Below are positions 1 through 6,307 of a DNA stretch of 8,383 bases, piece by piece (the stretch's first letter is position 1; each line of letters opens with the position of its first letter). The position numbers were made by a program, and so were the translations under genes. This DNA comes from Pseudomonadota bacterium. Its GTDB lineage: Bacteria; Pseudomonadota; Gammaproteobacteria; Xanthomonadales; Rhodanobacteraceae. The notes under the pieces are model-generated. The model was given only the letters and a program-made list of their open reading frames with translations, searched no databases and was not told the DNA's origin. Where the stretch lies: contig JAEZQS010000040.1 in NCBI GenBank assembly GCA_023412995.1, forward strand, positions 1-8,383, written 5' to 3'.

Positions 1-1
1 G

Positions 2-2698
2 TCCACCGAACCACCGGTGACGCGGCTGGAAACGCTGGAGGTGACGGGTTCGCGCATCCCGCGCGCCGAGGTGGAGGGCCCGGCGCCCATCGCGGTGATC
101 ACGGCTGCCGAAATCCAGGCCCGCGGCTTCACCAGCGTCCCCGACGTGCTCCGCTCGATGACCCAGAACGGCGGCGAGACGCAGAGCCAGCAATCGGCCA
201 GCGGCGCCGATTTCTCGCCCGGCGCGCAACAGGTCGACCTGCGCGGGCTCGGCCCCAACCACACGCTGGTGCTGGTCAACGGCCGCCGCATCGCCGACTT
301 CCCGATGCCGTTCAAGGGCCGCAGCAACTTCACCGACGTGTCCAGCATCCCGATCGGCATGATCGAGCGCATCGAGGTGCTGACCGGCAGCGCGTCCGCC
401 ATCTACGGCTCGGATGCGATCTCGGGCGTGGTCAACTTCATCCTGAAGAAACACCTGGAGGGCGCCATCCTGGACGTGCGGGCGGGCACCACCACGCGCG
501 GTGGCGGCGACTCGCTGGACGCCAGCCTCGTGGGCGGCTTCGGCCGTGGCGATTTCAGCGGCGTGTACAGCATCGAGCTGCAATCGCAGCAGCCGCTGTG
601 GGCCTACGACCGCAGCATCCAGGACTCGACCCTCGATGCGCCCCGCGCGAGCGCGCAGATTCCGCGACGCGCCTACCTGCGCACCGACTGGTACGACACC
701 TACCTCGACCCAGGCCAGGCCACCTGCGACGCGCTGTCGGGGCAGAACGAGGGCAGCACCTATTACGGTGCACGGCCCGGCTGGGGCGAATACGACCCGG
801 AAATCGACGATTACGGCCCGGGCTACTACTGCGGCAGCGACCGCTCCATCGGCTACGGCACCATCCTCAGCAAGCGCCGTGGCGCGAACGCCTATGCCTC
901 GCTGACCTACGCGCTGGGCGAGGGCAGCGAATGGTTCGCCGACCTGCAGGCCGGCTACCACACGGTCGATCTCTTCCGTGACGTCACGGCGTGGAGCTAC
1001 ATGGCGCCCGACGGCAACGAGGAAGGCTACTTCTTCAACCAGGCCACGGGCCAGGTGGAGTACTGGCAGCGGCAGTTCTCCCCCGAGGAGATCGGTGGCC
1101 TCGGCCGGAGCATGATCGAAACCACGCAGAAGACGTTCGGCCTGACCACCGGTTTCAAGGGTGCGTTCGGCAATGCCTGGGACTACGAGGCCTCGCTCAG
1201 CCACTCGCTCTACAAGGCCGACATCAGCTGGCCGCAGATCGTCGCCGCGCGTGCCAACGCATTGTTCCTCGGCGAGCAGCTGGGCACGGACGAAGACGGC
1301 TTCCCCATCTTCGACGCCGACCCGGCGCGGCTCTACACCCCGCTGACGCGCGCCGAGTACGACTCGATCGCCGCGCGCACGGTCTATCACCCGCAATCGG
1401 AAACCACCACGGCGGCATTCACCGTCAGCAAGGTCGACCTGTTCGCGCTGCCGGGCGGCGACAGCGGCTTCTCCGGCACCGTGGAAGCGGGGCGCCAGGC
1501 GTATGACCTCAATCCCGATCCGCTCGCAACCCAGTACTACTACTACAGCTGGAAGGATTCGGACGGCCATGGCAGCCGCAACCGCTGGGCGGCAGCCGGC
1601 GAACTGCGCATGCCGCTGCACGAAACGCTCAACCTGAGCCTCGCCGGCCGCTGGGACCATTACCGCTATTCCGGCCACGGCATCGGCCGCGCCACCTGGA
1701 GCACCGGGGTGGAATGGCGCCCGGTCGAAAGCCTGCTGCTGCGCGCCAGCCGCGGCACCGCGTTCCGCGCCCCCGACCTGCACTACGTCTATGCCGGCAT
1801 CGGCAACGACGAGACATCGGGAATCGACTGGTACGCCTGCCTGCAGGACGAAGCGGAGGATTGCGAGGACTACTCCGAAGGCCTGATCCGCACCCGCGAA
1901 GGCAACCGCAACCTCGATCCGGAAACCAGCACCTCGTGGACCACGGGCCTGGTGTGGTCGCCGCTGGCGGGACTGGACCTGTCGGTGGACTGGTTCGACA
2001 TCGACATGCGCGACCAGGTGCAGGACATGAGCGTCGACGCGATCCTCCGCGACGAGGCGTCCTGCCGCCTCGGCGACCTCGACATCGCCTCGCCCACCTG
2101 CGTCGACGCGCTGGCGCGCATCACCCGCAGCAACAACGGCTCGCTTTACGGCATCTACGTCAACCCGGTCAATGTCGCACGCGAGACCACCGCCGGCGTC
2201 GACGTGGCGGCGCGCTACGGATTCGACACCGGCATCGGCCGCTTCACGCTGTTCGCCAACCACACGTGCGTCGAGCGCCACGAATTCCAGCAATACCGCG
2301 GCGACCCGGTCGAGGACGAGTTTGCCGTCAACAGCGGATTCGACATCCCGCGGACGAAGACGAGCGCCAGCATCACCTGGGAAAACGCCGGCTGGTCGGC
2401 CACCCTGCACGGCCAGCGGCTCGGCCGGTTGCCCAACGGCTGGTCCTACGACCAGGTGTGGGAAGAAGGCGACCCGGGTCCCACCATCGCTGCCACCTAC
2501 CGCTACAACGCCTCGCTCCAGTACCGCATGTCCGGACGCTCGCGCCTCTCCCTGCTGGTGGACAACCTGTTCGACAAGATGCCGCCGCGCGACCCGACCT
2601 ATACCTCCTACCCCTACTACGACATCTCCTGGTTCGACGCGGTGGGGCGCACGGTGTACCTGCAATACACCCACAAGTTCGGGGACGGCGCGCTCTAG
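2..2698 (+). CDS. TonB-dependent outer-membrane receptor (5' partial)
   Basis: Outer-membrane beta-barrel receptor that imports a bound ligand using TonB-ExbB-ExbD energy. The frame is open from the left edge. GTG at 17 is probably internal, because no signal peptide is visible and the reading frame already sits at the start of the plug. Counting from that GTG as residue 1, a TonB-box-like ETLEVTG lies at 6-12. It is followed by the plug domain (about 9-144), with VDLRGLGPNHTLVLVNGRR and the IERIEVLTGSASAIYGSDA-type motif of this receptor class. The rest (about 160-893) is the barrel, ending in alternating aromatic strands. Cysteines fall in close pairs (237/272, 608/616, 683/695) plus a lone Cys751, consistent with disulfide-bonded extracellular loops. 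The last barrel strand reads YLQYTHKF, followed by five extra residues (GDGAL), so the usual terminal aromatic residue is not the very last one. The ligand cannot be told: no sugar, siderophore or metal gene adjoins it on this strand. The family call is firm; the substrate is unknown. Confidence 0.95.
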   Translation, partial: STEPPVTRLETLEVTGSRIPRAEVEGPAPIAVITAAEIQARGFTSVPDVLRSMTQNGGETQSQQSASGADFSPGAQQVDLRGLGPNHTLVLVNGRRIADFPMPFKGRSNFTDVSSIPIGMIERIEVLTGSASAIYGSDAISGVVNFILKKHLEGAILDVRAGTTTRGGGDSLDASLVGGFGRGDFSGVYSIELQSQQPLWAYDRSIQDSTLDAPRASAQIPRRAYLRTDWYDTYLDPGQATCDALSGQNEGSTYYGARPGWGEYDPEIDDYGPGYYCGSDRSIGYGTILSKRRGANAYASLTYALGEGSEWFADLQAGYHTVDLFRDVTAWSYMAPDGNEEGYFFNQATGQVEYWQRQFSPEEIGGLGRSMIETTQKTFGLTTGFKGAFGNAWDYEASLSHSLYKADISWPQIVAARANALFLGEQLGTDEDGFPIFDADPARLYTPLTRAEYDSIAARTVYHPQSETTTAAFTVSKVDLFALPGGDSGFSGTVEAGRQAYDLNPDPLATQYYYYSWKDSDGHGSRNRWAAAGELRMPLHETLNLSLAGRWDHYRYSGHGIGRATWSTGVEWRPVESLLLRASRGTAFRAPDLHYVYAGIGNDETSGIDWYACLQDEAEDCEDYSEGLIRTREGNRNLDPETSTSWTTGLVWSPLAGLDLSVDWFDIDMRDQVQDMSVDAILRDEASCRLGDLDIASPTCVDALARITRSNNGSLYGIYVNPVNVARETTAGVDVAARYGFDTGIGRFTLFANHTCVERHEFQQYRGDPVEDEFAVNSGFDIPRTKTSASITWENAGWSATLHGQRLGRLPNGWSYDQVWEEGDPGPTIAATYRYNASLQYRMSGRSRLSLLVDNLFDKMPPRDPTYTSYPYYDISWFDAVGRTVYLQYTHKFGDGAL

Positions 2699-2711
2699 CC
2701 GGCGAGGGCGG

Positions 2712-2765
2712 CGACGGACGCCGCACCGGCCATGCGGCGCGCCGACCGGGCTCCGCCGTCCGTCG
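2712..2765. terminator. GC-rich hairpin after the TonB receptor gene
   Basis: A perfect 9-bp inverted repeat (CGACGGACG at 2712-2720, CGTCCGTCG at 2757-2765) begins 14 bp after the receptor stop codon. A competing inner hairpin has a 7-bp stem (CGCCGCA at 2719-2725, TGCGGCG at 2733-2739) and a 7-nt loop. No T-tract follows, so an intrinsic terminator is only possible. The location between convergent genes supports a transcription-end role on either strand. Confidence 0.3.
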
Positions 2766-2785
2766 GTGGAACGAACGACCTCACA

Positions 2786-2805
2786 GCCGGCCAGAGATGG
2801 CCGGT
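2786..2805. terminator. Second hairpin in the convergent intergenic region
   Basis: CCGGCC (2787-2792) and GGCCGG (2799-2804) form a 6-bp perfect stem with the 6-nt loop AGAGAT, extendable by one G-T pair. It has no T-run on either side. It could help end transcription of the receptor gene (+) or of the iron permease gene (-). In GC-rich DNA a stem of this size can also occur by chance. The remainder of 2806-2940 shows no gene or clear signal. Confidence 0.25.
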
Positions 2806-2940
2806 CGCCCACCCGCAAGGGAGGAACCGGTGCGTAGAGCGCATCTGGACCCGCGCAATCGAAAGTCAACCATCGGACGGGCGTGCGGCGAGGCAGGATC
2901 GCGGCGGGTGCACCGGGCGGCGCGCACGGCGATGGCGCTA

Positions 2941-3480
2941 TCAGGCGGACTTCTTCGGTACCCGCGCATGCACGTGCGCCGAGTCCCCGTGGCGGGTCAC
3001 TTCCGCCTTCGAGCCGGGCGGCCCCTGCACCTCCACCTCGGCGTCGCCCTCGACCCCGCTGAGGTCGATGTGGACTTCCTCGCAGCCGCTGTCCTTGCCG
3101 CCGGCCTCGACCTTCGCGCGTGCCTTCACCGCCAGCTCGCGATAGCGCGTGCGGACCGCTTCGAGCATGTCGTCGTCGAGGTCCTCGAGGCCGATCAGGC
3201 TGGTGTGGGCGCCATGCAGCGCGCGGATCACCTCGTCCAGTTTCACGTGCATGGCTTCCGAATCACGGTTCTGCGTGTTCTGGATCAGGAACACCATGAG
3301 GAAGGTGATGATGGTGGTGCCGGTGTTGATTACGAGCTGCCAGGTGTCGCTGTAACCGAAAACCGGGCCCGACGAGGCCCAGGCGATCACCACGATCGCT
3401 GCCAGCAGGAAGGTGCCGGGCCGGCCGGTCGCGCGCGCGGCCGAGGTGGCGAAACGCGTGAACCACGCGCCCGGCTTCAT
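2941..3480 (-). CDS. Low-affinity iron permease family membrane protein
   Basis: A 179-residue inner-membrane protein of the low-affinity iron permease family (Pfam Iron_permease type, named after yeast Fet4). Transport by the short bacterial members is largely unproven. Two hydrophobic segments are visible, about residues 22-37 and 47-68. The second lies in the family's hallmark stretch WQLVINTGTTIITFLMVFLI followed by QNTQNRD. After it come the conserved amphipathic region MHVKLDEVIRAL (77-88) and an acidic LEDLDDDMLEAV helix. Residues about 125-179 form a C-terminal extension rich in Val/Glu/Asp alternation, with Cys133 and His137, 164, 169 and 171; it looks soluble and beta-rich and is longer than the core family needs. 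The ATG start has no good Shine-Dalgarno sequence upstream, but residues 5-20 fit the expected family start. It lies 95 bp downstream of the hydrolase gene on the same strand, so co-transcription is possible but not assured. The family call is firm; transport activity is not. Confidence 0.88.
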   Translation of the reverse strand: MKPGAWFTRFATSAARATGRPGTFLLAAIVVIAWASSGPVFGYSDTWQLVINTGTTIITFLMVFLIQNTQNRDSEAMHVKLDEVIRALHGAHTSLIGLEDLDDDMLEAVRTRYRELAVKARAKVEAGGKDSGCEEVHIDLSGVEGDAEVEVQGPPGSKAEVTRHGDSAHVHARVPKKSA

Positions 3481-3575
3481 GGCCCGGTGGCCGCGCTGCG
3501 GCAGGCTGGGACGGGCTGGTGCATGGCAGGCTCCGCGGCAAGGGTGGGCGGACTATCGCCTTGCACGGCCGTCCG

Positions 3576-4367
3576 CTACATGAACGCCGCGTCGAAGAAG
3601 CGATGCATGCGCTCGAACGCGCGTCGCGCCACTTCCGGGTCGTAGCGGCAGCCCGGATTGGAGCCGTCCGCGGTGGGGATGGCGAAGCAGTGCACGGCGC
3701 CGCCGTAGCTGGTGAATTCCCAGTCCACCTTGGCCTTGCGCATCTCGTCCTGGAAGGCGGCGATCTGTTCCGGCGACTCGAAGCGGTCGTCGGCCCCGTG
3801 CAGCACCAGCACGCGCCCCTTGATGTTCTTCGCCAGCGCAGGGTCGTCGGTGGAGAGGTTGGCGTGGAAGGCGACCACGCCGGCGATGTCGGCGCCGCTG
3901 CGGGCAAGGTCGAGCGCGGCCGCGCCGCCGAAGCAGAAGCCGATGGCACCCCAGTGGCGCCCGTCGAGCGGCGCATTGTCGGCCTCGGCCTTGAGCGCCG
4001 CGAGCGCCGCCTGCATGCGCGCGCGCAGCTCGCCGCGCTTTTTGTACAGGGCTGCCGAAGCGGCCCCCGCCTGCTTCGCGTCGCCCGGACGCCCGTCCAC
4101 CCCGTACACGTCGGCCACCAGGATGACGTAATCGGTGCCGGCGATCCGGCGCGCGAGTGCGACCTGGTCCGGATTCATGCCCATCCAGTCCGGCGCCATG
4201 ACCAGGCCCGGGCGTTTCGTGGCCACCGCGTCGTCGTAGACCAGCACGCCCTGCATCTTCGTGCCGCCGGCCTCGTAATCGACCGTGCGTTCGACCATGG
4301 CCGCCTGCAGCGGCGCTGCCGCGAAAGCCGCGGCGAAGGAAAGGAGGACGGCAAGACGGCGGCGCAT
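3576..4367 (-). CDS. Dienelactone hydrolase family protein, exported
   Basis: An alpha/beta-hydrolase of the dienelactone hydrolase family, 263 residues from the chosen start. Founding members open dienelactone in chlorocatechol breakdown, but most relatives, including this stand-alone one, have unknown substrates. The nucleophile motif is GFCFGG with Cys145. The other likely triad members are Asp194 in HGADDRF and His226 in GAVHCF. MAPDWMGM (about 57-64) matches the family's early loop. Residues 1-22 (MRRRLAVLLSF, then Ala-rich, ending LQA) form a Sec-type signal peptide, suggesting a periplasmic enzyme. An ATG 10 codons upstream (4397) is possible, but ATG 4367 is preferred: GGAG lies 7 nt before it, the signal peptide starts there, and the upstream ATG would put a Pro-rich leader ahead of it. 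The gene is divergent from cytochrome c' and upstream of the iron permease gene. No other aromatic-degradation gene is in view, so a catabolic role is not supported. Confidence 0.92.
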   Translation of the reverse strand: MRRRLAVLLSFAAAFAAAPLQAAMVERTVDYEAGGTKMQGVLVYDDAVATKRPGLVMAPDWMGMNPDQVALARRIAGTDYVILVADVYGVDGRPGDAKQAGAASAALYKKRGELRARMQAALAALKAEADNAPLDGRHWGAIGFCFGGAAALDLARSGADIAGVVAFHANLSTDDPALAKNIKGRVLVLHGADDRFESPEQIAAFQDEMRKAKVDWEFTSYGGAVHCFAIPTADGSNPGCRYDPEVARRAFERMHRFFDAAFM

Positions 4368-4374
4368 GGCGTTT

Positions 4375-4378
4375 CTCC
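4375..4378 (-). promoter_or_regulatory. Ribosome binding site fixing the hydrolase start
   Basis: On the minus strand, GGAG lies 7 nt upstream of ATG 4367. This favours that codon over the in-frame ATG at 4397, which would put this site inside the coding sequence. Confidence 0.6.
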
Positions 4379-4395
4379 GGGGTGGCGGGGGGGCC

Positions 4396-4401
4396 ATTCT
4401 A
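4396..4401 (-). promoter_or_regulatory. Possible -10 element for the hydrolase gene
   Basis: TAGAAT on the minus strand matches five of six bases of the sigma-70 -10 consensus in otherwise very GC-rich DNA, 28 nt upstream of ATG 4367. No recognisable -35 hexamer lies 16-18 bp further upstream, so the promoter would need an activator or be weak. A run of seven G/C pairs (4387-4393) sits between this element and the ribosome binding site. Confidence 0.22.
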
Positions 4402-4456
4402 GGCCGCAGGGGACCGTGGCGGAGCCGCTGCTACACTCGCCGGACCCTTGTCCCGC

Positions 4457-4460
4457 GGAG
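4457..4460 (+). promoter_or_regulatory. Ribosome binding site fixing the cytochrome c' start
   Basis: GGAG lies 7 nt before ATG 4468. It selects this start over longer in-frame starts (for example 4285) that would run back into the oppositely oriented hydrolase gene and hide the signal peptide. Confidence 0.6.
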
Positions 4461-4467
4461 TTGCCGG

Positions 4468-4923
4468 ATGCACCGCCTCGTCCTCGCTTCCCTTGCCGCC
4501 GCGGCCACGCTCGCCGCCGCCACCGCCCTGGCCGCCGTCAAGCCGGAAACCGCGATCCGTTACCGGCAGTCGGTCTACACCCTGATCGGCTGGAACTTCG
4601 CGCCGATGGCGCAGATGGTGCGCGGCAAGGCGCCGTTCGACCAGGCAGCCTTCGCCCGCCACGCCGAACGCGTCGCCTTCCTGGCGCCGCAGCTGCTGGA
4701 AGGCTTCCCGACCGGCTCCGCATCGGGCGCGCCGACCGAGGCGAAGCCGGAAATCTGGAGCGACCGTGCCGGATTCGAGGCGAAGATGGACGCGCTGGTG
4801 GAGGAATCACGCACCCTGGCCGAAGTGGCCAGGGGCGGCGACGAGGCGGCGATGAAGGCGCAGTTCGGCAAGACGGCCGAAACGTGCAAGGCCTGCCACG
4901 ACGCCTACCGCGAGGAACACTGA
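4468..4923 (+). CDS. Cytochrome c' (periplasmic haem protein)
   Basis: A 151-residue periplasmic class II cytochrome c. Residues 1-22 or 23 (MHRLVLASLAAAATL..ALA) are a signal peptide. The mature part would be a four-helix bundle. It opens with the typical helix AIRYRQSVYTLIGWNF (29-44), continues with APMAQMVRGKAPFD (45-58), and ends with the haem-binding C140-K-A-C143-H144. Covalent haem would attach to Cys140 and Cys143, with His144 as axial ligand. Arg148, four residues after the His, matches the conserved proximal Arg of characterised cytochromes c' (CxxCHxxxR). Length and the C-terminal haem site fit the family. Cytochromes c' bind NO and CO on a five-coordinate haem and are linked to NO tolerance. 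The start is set by GGAG 7 nt upstream. The regulator gene begins 8 bp after the stop, so the two probably share an mRNA. Spherical cytochrome c' is much more likely than cytochrome b562 (no CxxCH) or the beta-sheet cytochrome c' type (different fold). Confidence 0.93.
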   Translation: MHRLVLASLAAAATLAAATALAAVKPETAIRYRQSVYTLIGWNFAPMAQMVRGKAPFDQAAFARHAERVAFLAPQLLEGFPTGSASGAPTEAKPEIWSDRAGFEAKMDALVEESRTLAEVARGGDEAAMKAQFGKTAETCKACHDAYREEH

Positions 4924-4931
4924 GCCGGGCC

Positions 4932-6032
4932 ATGGTGGTTGGCGGCTCGCGCAAGGCGCCCACCGCGGCGCCGGAGGGCACGGGCGACAGCCCGCTCGGC
5001 GTGCTTGGCATCGGCGATGGCGAGGAGAAGCTTTATCGCCTGCTGCTCGCGCGCGGTCCGACCACGGCCGACGAGGCGGCGCGGGCGCTGGGCGAGGCCC
5101 CGCGCCAGGTGCAGCGCATGCTCGACGCGATCGAGGCCATGGGCCTGGCCACGCACGCGCCCGAACGGCCGCGGCGCTACGTGCCGGCGGCACCGGACGT
5201 CGCCGTCGAGGCATTGATCAGCCAGCGCCAGGCGCGGCTGGAACGGGCACGCGCCGCCATCCCGGCATTGAAGGAACAGGCTGCCGCGGCGCGCGTGCCG
5301 GGACGCGAACCGATCGTCGAACTGATCACCGGGCACGAGGCCGAGCGGCAGGTGTTCGAGCAGATGCACCAGCTGGCGCAGCGCGAGATGCTGACCCTGA
5401 TGCGCCCTCCGATGCGCATCTCGCGCCTCGATGTCCCCTTCGACCAGGACCAGAGCCACCAGATGGCGGCGCGCGCGCGCGGCGTGACGTATCGCAGCAT
5501 CGTCGACAGCGACTACCTCGCGCTTCCCGGCGCGGGCGCCCGCTCGCGCGACGACCTCGCCGCCGGCGAGCAGATCCGCATGGTGCCGGCCCTGCCGTTC
5601 AAGCTGATGCTGGCCGACCGGCGCATCGCGCTGATCCCGCTCAACCTGCACCGGGCGGACAGCCCGTCGCTGCTGGTGCGTTCATCGGCCCTGCTCGACG
5701 CGCTGTACGAGCTGTTCGAAAGCCTGTGGGCTCGCTCGACGCCGATCGCGCTCGCTGGGGAGGGGCCCCGCGGCGGCGCGGAGTCGGCGCTTCCGGCCGA
5801 CGCCGCCGACCTGATCCCGCTGCTGTCGGCCGGCCTCAACGACAAGGCCATCGCGCACGAGCTGGGCATTTCCGCTTCCACCCTCGCCCGCCGCATTGCC
5901 ACGCTCATGAAGGGCCTGGGTACCCGCACGCGCTTCCAGCTCGGCTGGCGCACCGCGCTCGCCGCCTTCCCGCCACGTGCCGACGCGGCGGCGAAACCGG
6001 CAGCGAAACCGGCTGCGAAAGCCAGGGACTGA
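4932..6032 (+). CDS. Two-HTH transcriptional regulator (TrmB-like plus LuxR-type)
   Basis: A 366-residue cytoplasmic protein, probably a transcription factor. Residues about 25-86 form a winged HTH of the TrmB type (GDGEEKLYRLLLARGPTTAD, then a recognition-helix region APRQVQRMLDAIEAMGL and a wing RPRRYVPAAP). A charged helix that may be a coiled coil follows (about 95-120). The middle (about 126-265) resembles the phospholipase-D-like sensor region of TrmB-type regulators, without a visible HKD motif. Residues about 290-345 are a LuxR/GerE-like HTH (LIPLLSAGLNDKAIAHELGI, then SASTLARRIATLMKGLG, then TRTRFQLGWR). The tail 352-364 is an Ala-Lys-Pro repeat. The start ATG 4932 has only a weak GAG-like ribosome site and lies 8 bp after the cytochrome c' stop, so translational coupling is likely. 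This double-HTH architecture is best known from actinobacterial regulators. The inducer and targets are unknown; the cytochrome c' gene and the divergent promoter are the natural candidates. Confidence 0.82.
   Translation: MVVGGSRKAPTAAPEGTGDSPLGVLGIGDGEEKLYRLLLARGPTTADEAARALGEAPRQVQRMLDAIEAMGLATHAPERPRRYVPAAPDVAVEALISQRQARLERARAAIPALKEQAAAARVPGREPIVELITGHEAERQVFEQMHQLAQREMLTLMRPPMRISRLDVPFDQDQSHQMAARARGVTYRSIVDSDYLALPGAGARSRDDLAAGEQIRMVPALPFKLMLADRRIALIPLNLHRADSPSLLVRSSALLDALYELFESLWARSTPIALAGEGPRGGAESALPADAADLIPLLSAGLNDKAIAHELGISASTLARRIATLMKGLGTRTRFQLGWRTALAAFPPRADAAAKPAAKPAAKARD
5988..6023 (+). repeat. Three tandem 12-bp repeats at the regulator 3' end
   Basis: Three consecutive near-identical 12-mers (GCGGCGAAACCG, GCAGCGAAACCG, GCTGCGAAAGCC) encode AAKP, AAKP and AAKA at the C-terminus of the regulator. 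The differences are a synonymous third position and one Pro-to-Ala change. Such units can gain or lose copies by slippage. The resulting basic, flexible tail could contact DNA non-specifically. Confidence 0.75.
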
Positions 6033-6061
6033 AAACCGCAACGCGAGGCGGGGTCCGGCCA

Positions 6062-6120
6062 CGGTTGAGGAACCGCGTAGGCAGGCACGCAGCCATTGCG
6101 GGCCAGGCCTCCGCCGGAGG
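6062..6120 (+). terminator. Weak hairpins downstream of the regulator gene
   Basis: Two small stem-loops follow the regulator stop: CGGTT-GAGG-AACCG (6062-6075, 5-bp stem, 4-nt loop) and CCTCC-GCC-GGAGG (6108-6120, 5-bp stem, 3-nt loop). Neither is followed by a T-run. They are the only terminator-like elements between the regulator and the FG-GAP gene; Rho-dependent ending is equally possible. Confidence 0.2.
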
Positions 6121-6208
6121 GAACGCTCCACGCGCGCCCGCGCCTCGCCATCCCCTGCGGCCCCGCTGACGTTTCTCTGTCACGACATAAAACCAGCGCG
6201 GCAAAGCG

Positions 6209-6238
6209 TTGCCGGGCGTGCGCGCGCGCAACGATACT
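6209..6238 (+). promoter_or_regulatory. Putative sigma-70-like promoter of the FG-GAP gene
   Basis: TTGCCG (6209-6214) and GATACT (6233-6238) are spaced by 18 bp and each match four of six consensus bases. They would start transcription near 6245, giving a leader of about 60 nt before ATG 6308. The segment just upstream (about 6170-6195) is locally AT-richer than its surroundings. A 6-bp inverted repeat, CGTTGC (6207-6212) and GCAACG (6228-6233), overlaps the -35 and the first base of the -10 element. Confidence 0.35.
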
Positions 6239-6296
6239 CGGGGCAAGGTTGCAGCGGCGCGACAGCGGCCGGATGCGGCCGCCAGGTCACGAGTAC

Positions 6297-6303
6297 AGGG
6301 GAG
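6297..6303 (+). promoter_or_regulatory. Strong ribosome binding site of the FG-GAP gene
   Basis: AGGGGAG ends 4 nt before ATG 6308. This is slightly close but strong, and it marks the codon that begins a clear signal peptide. Confidence 0.6.
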
Positions 6304-6307
6304 CAGA

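Noticed and set aside
2732..3145. 137-codon plus-strand frame in the convergent intergenic region
   Set aside because: Most of it is antisense to the iron permease gene, it has no ribosome site and its composition is that of a shadow frame.
3490..3502. Small hairpin GCCGC-GCT-GCGGC upstream of the iron permease start
   Set aside because: A 5-bp stem with a 3-nt loop in GC-rich DNA, without T-run or conserved context, is not distinguishable from chance.
1714..3645. 643-codon plus-strand open frame overlapping the receptor and the iron permease gene
   Set aside because: Its translation is Arg/Pro/His-rich with no recognisable domain, and it overlaps two well-supported genes in other frames.
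4368..4397. Longer start of the hydrolase at ATG 4397
   Set aside because: It adds a Pro-rich MAPPPPRRNA leader before a signal peptide and lacks a ribosome site; ATG 4367 has GGAG 7 nt upstream.
3519..4931. Long in-frame upstream extension of the regulator reading frame
   Set aside because: It runs antisense through the hydrolase gene and in another frame through cytochrome c', both clearly real. The translation is Arg/His-rich low-complexity sequence typical of a GC-rich shadow frame.
4905..5651. 248-codon minus-strand open frame opposite the regulator
   Set aside because: His/Arg/Ala-rich shadow with no domain; the plus-strand regulator has two recognisable HTH regions.
6033..6307. Possible small gene or RNA between the regulator and the FG-GAP gene
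   Set aside because: No start with a ribosome site and no strong extended fold; only a candidate promoter and weak hairpins could be supported.
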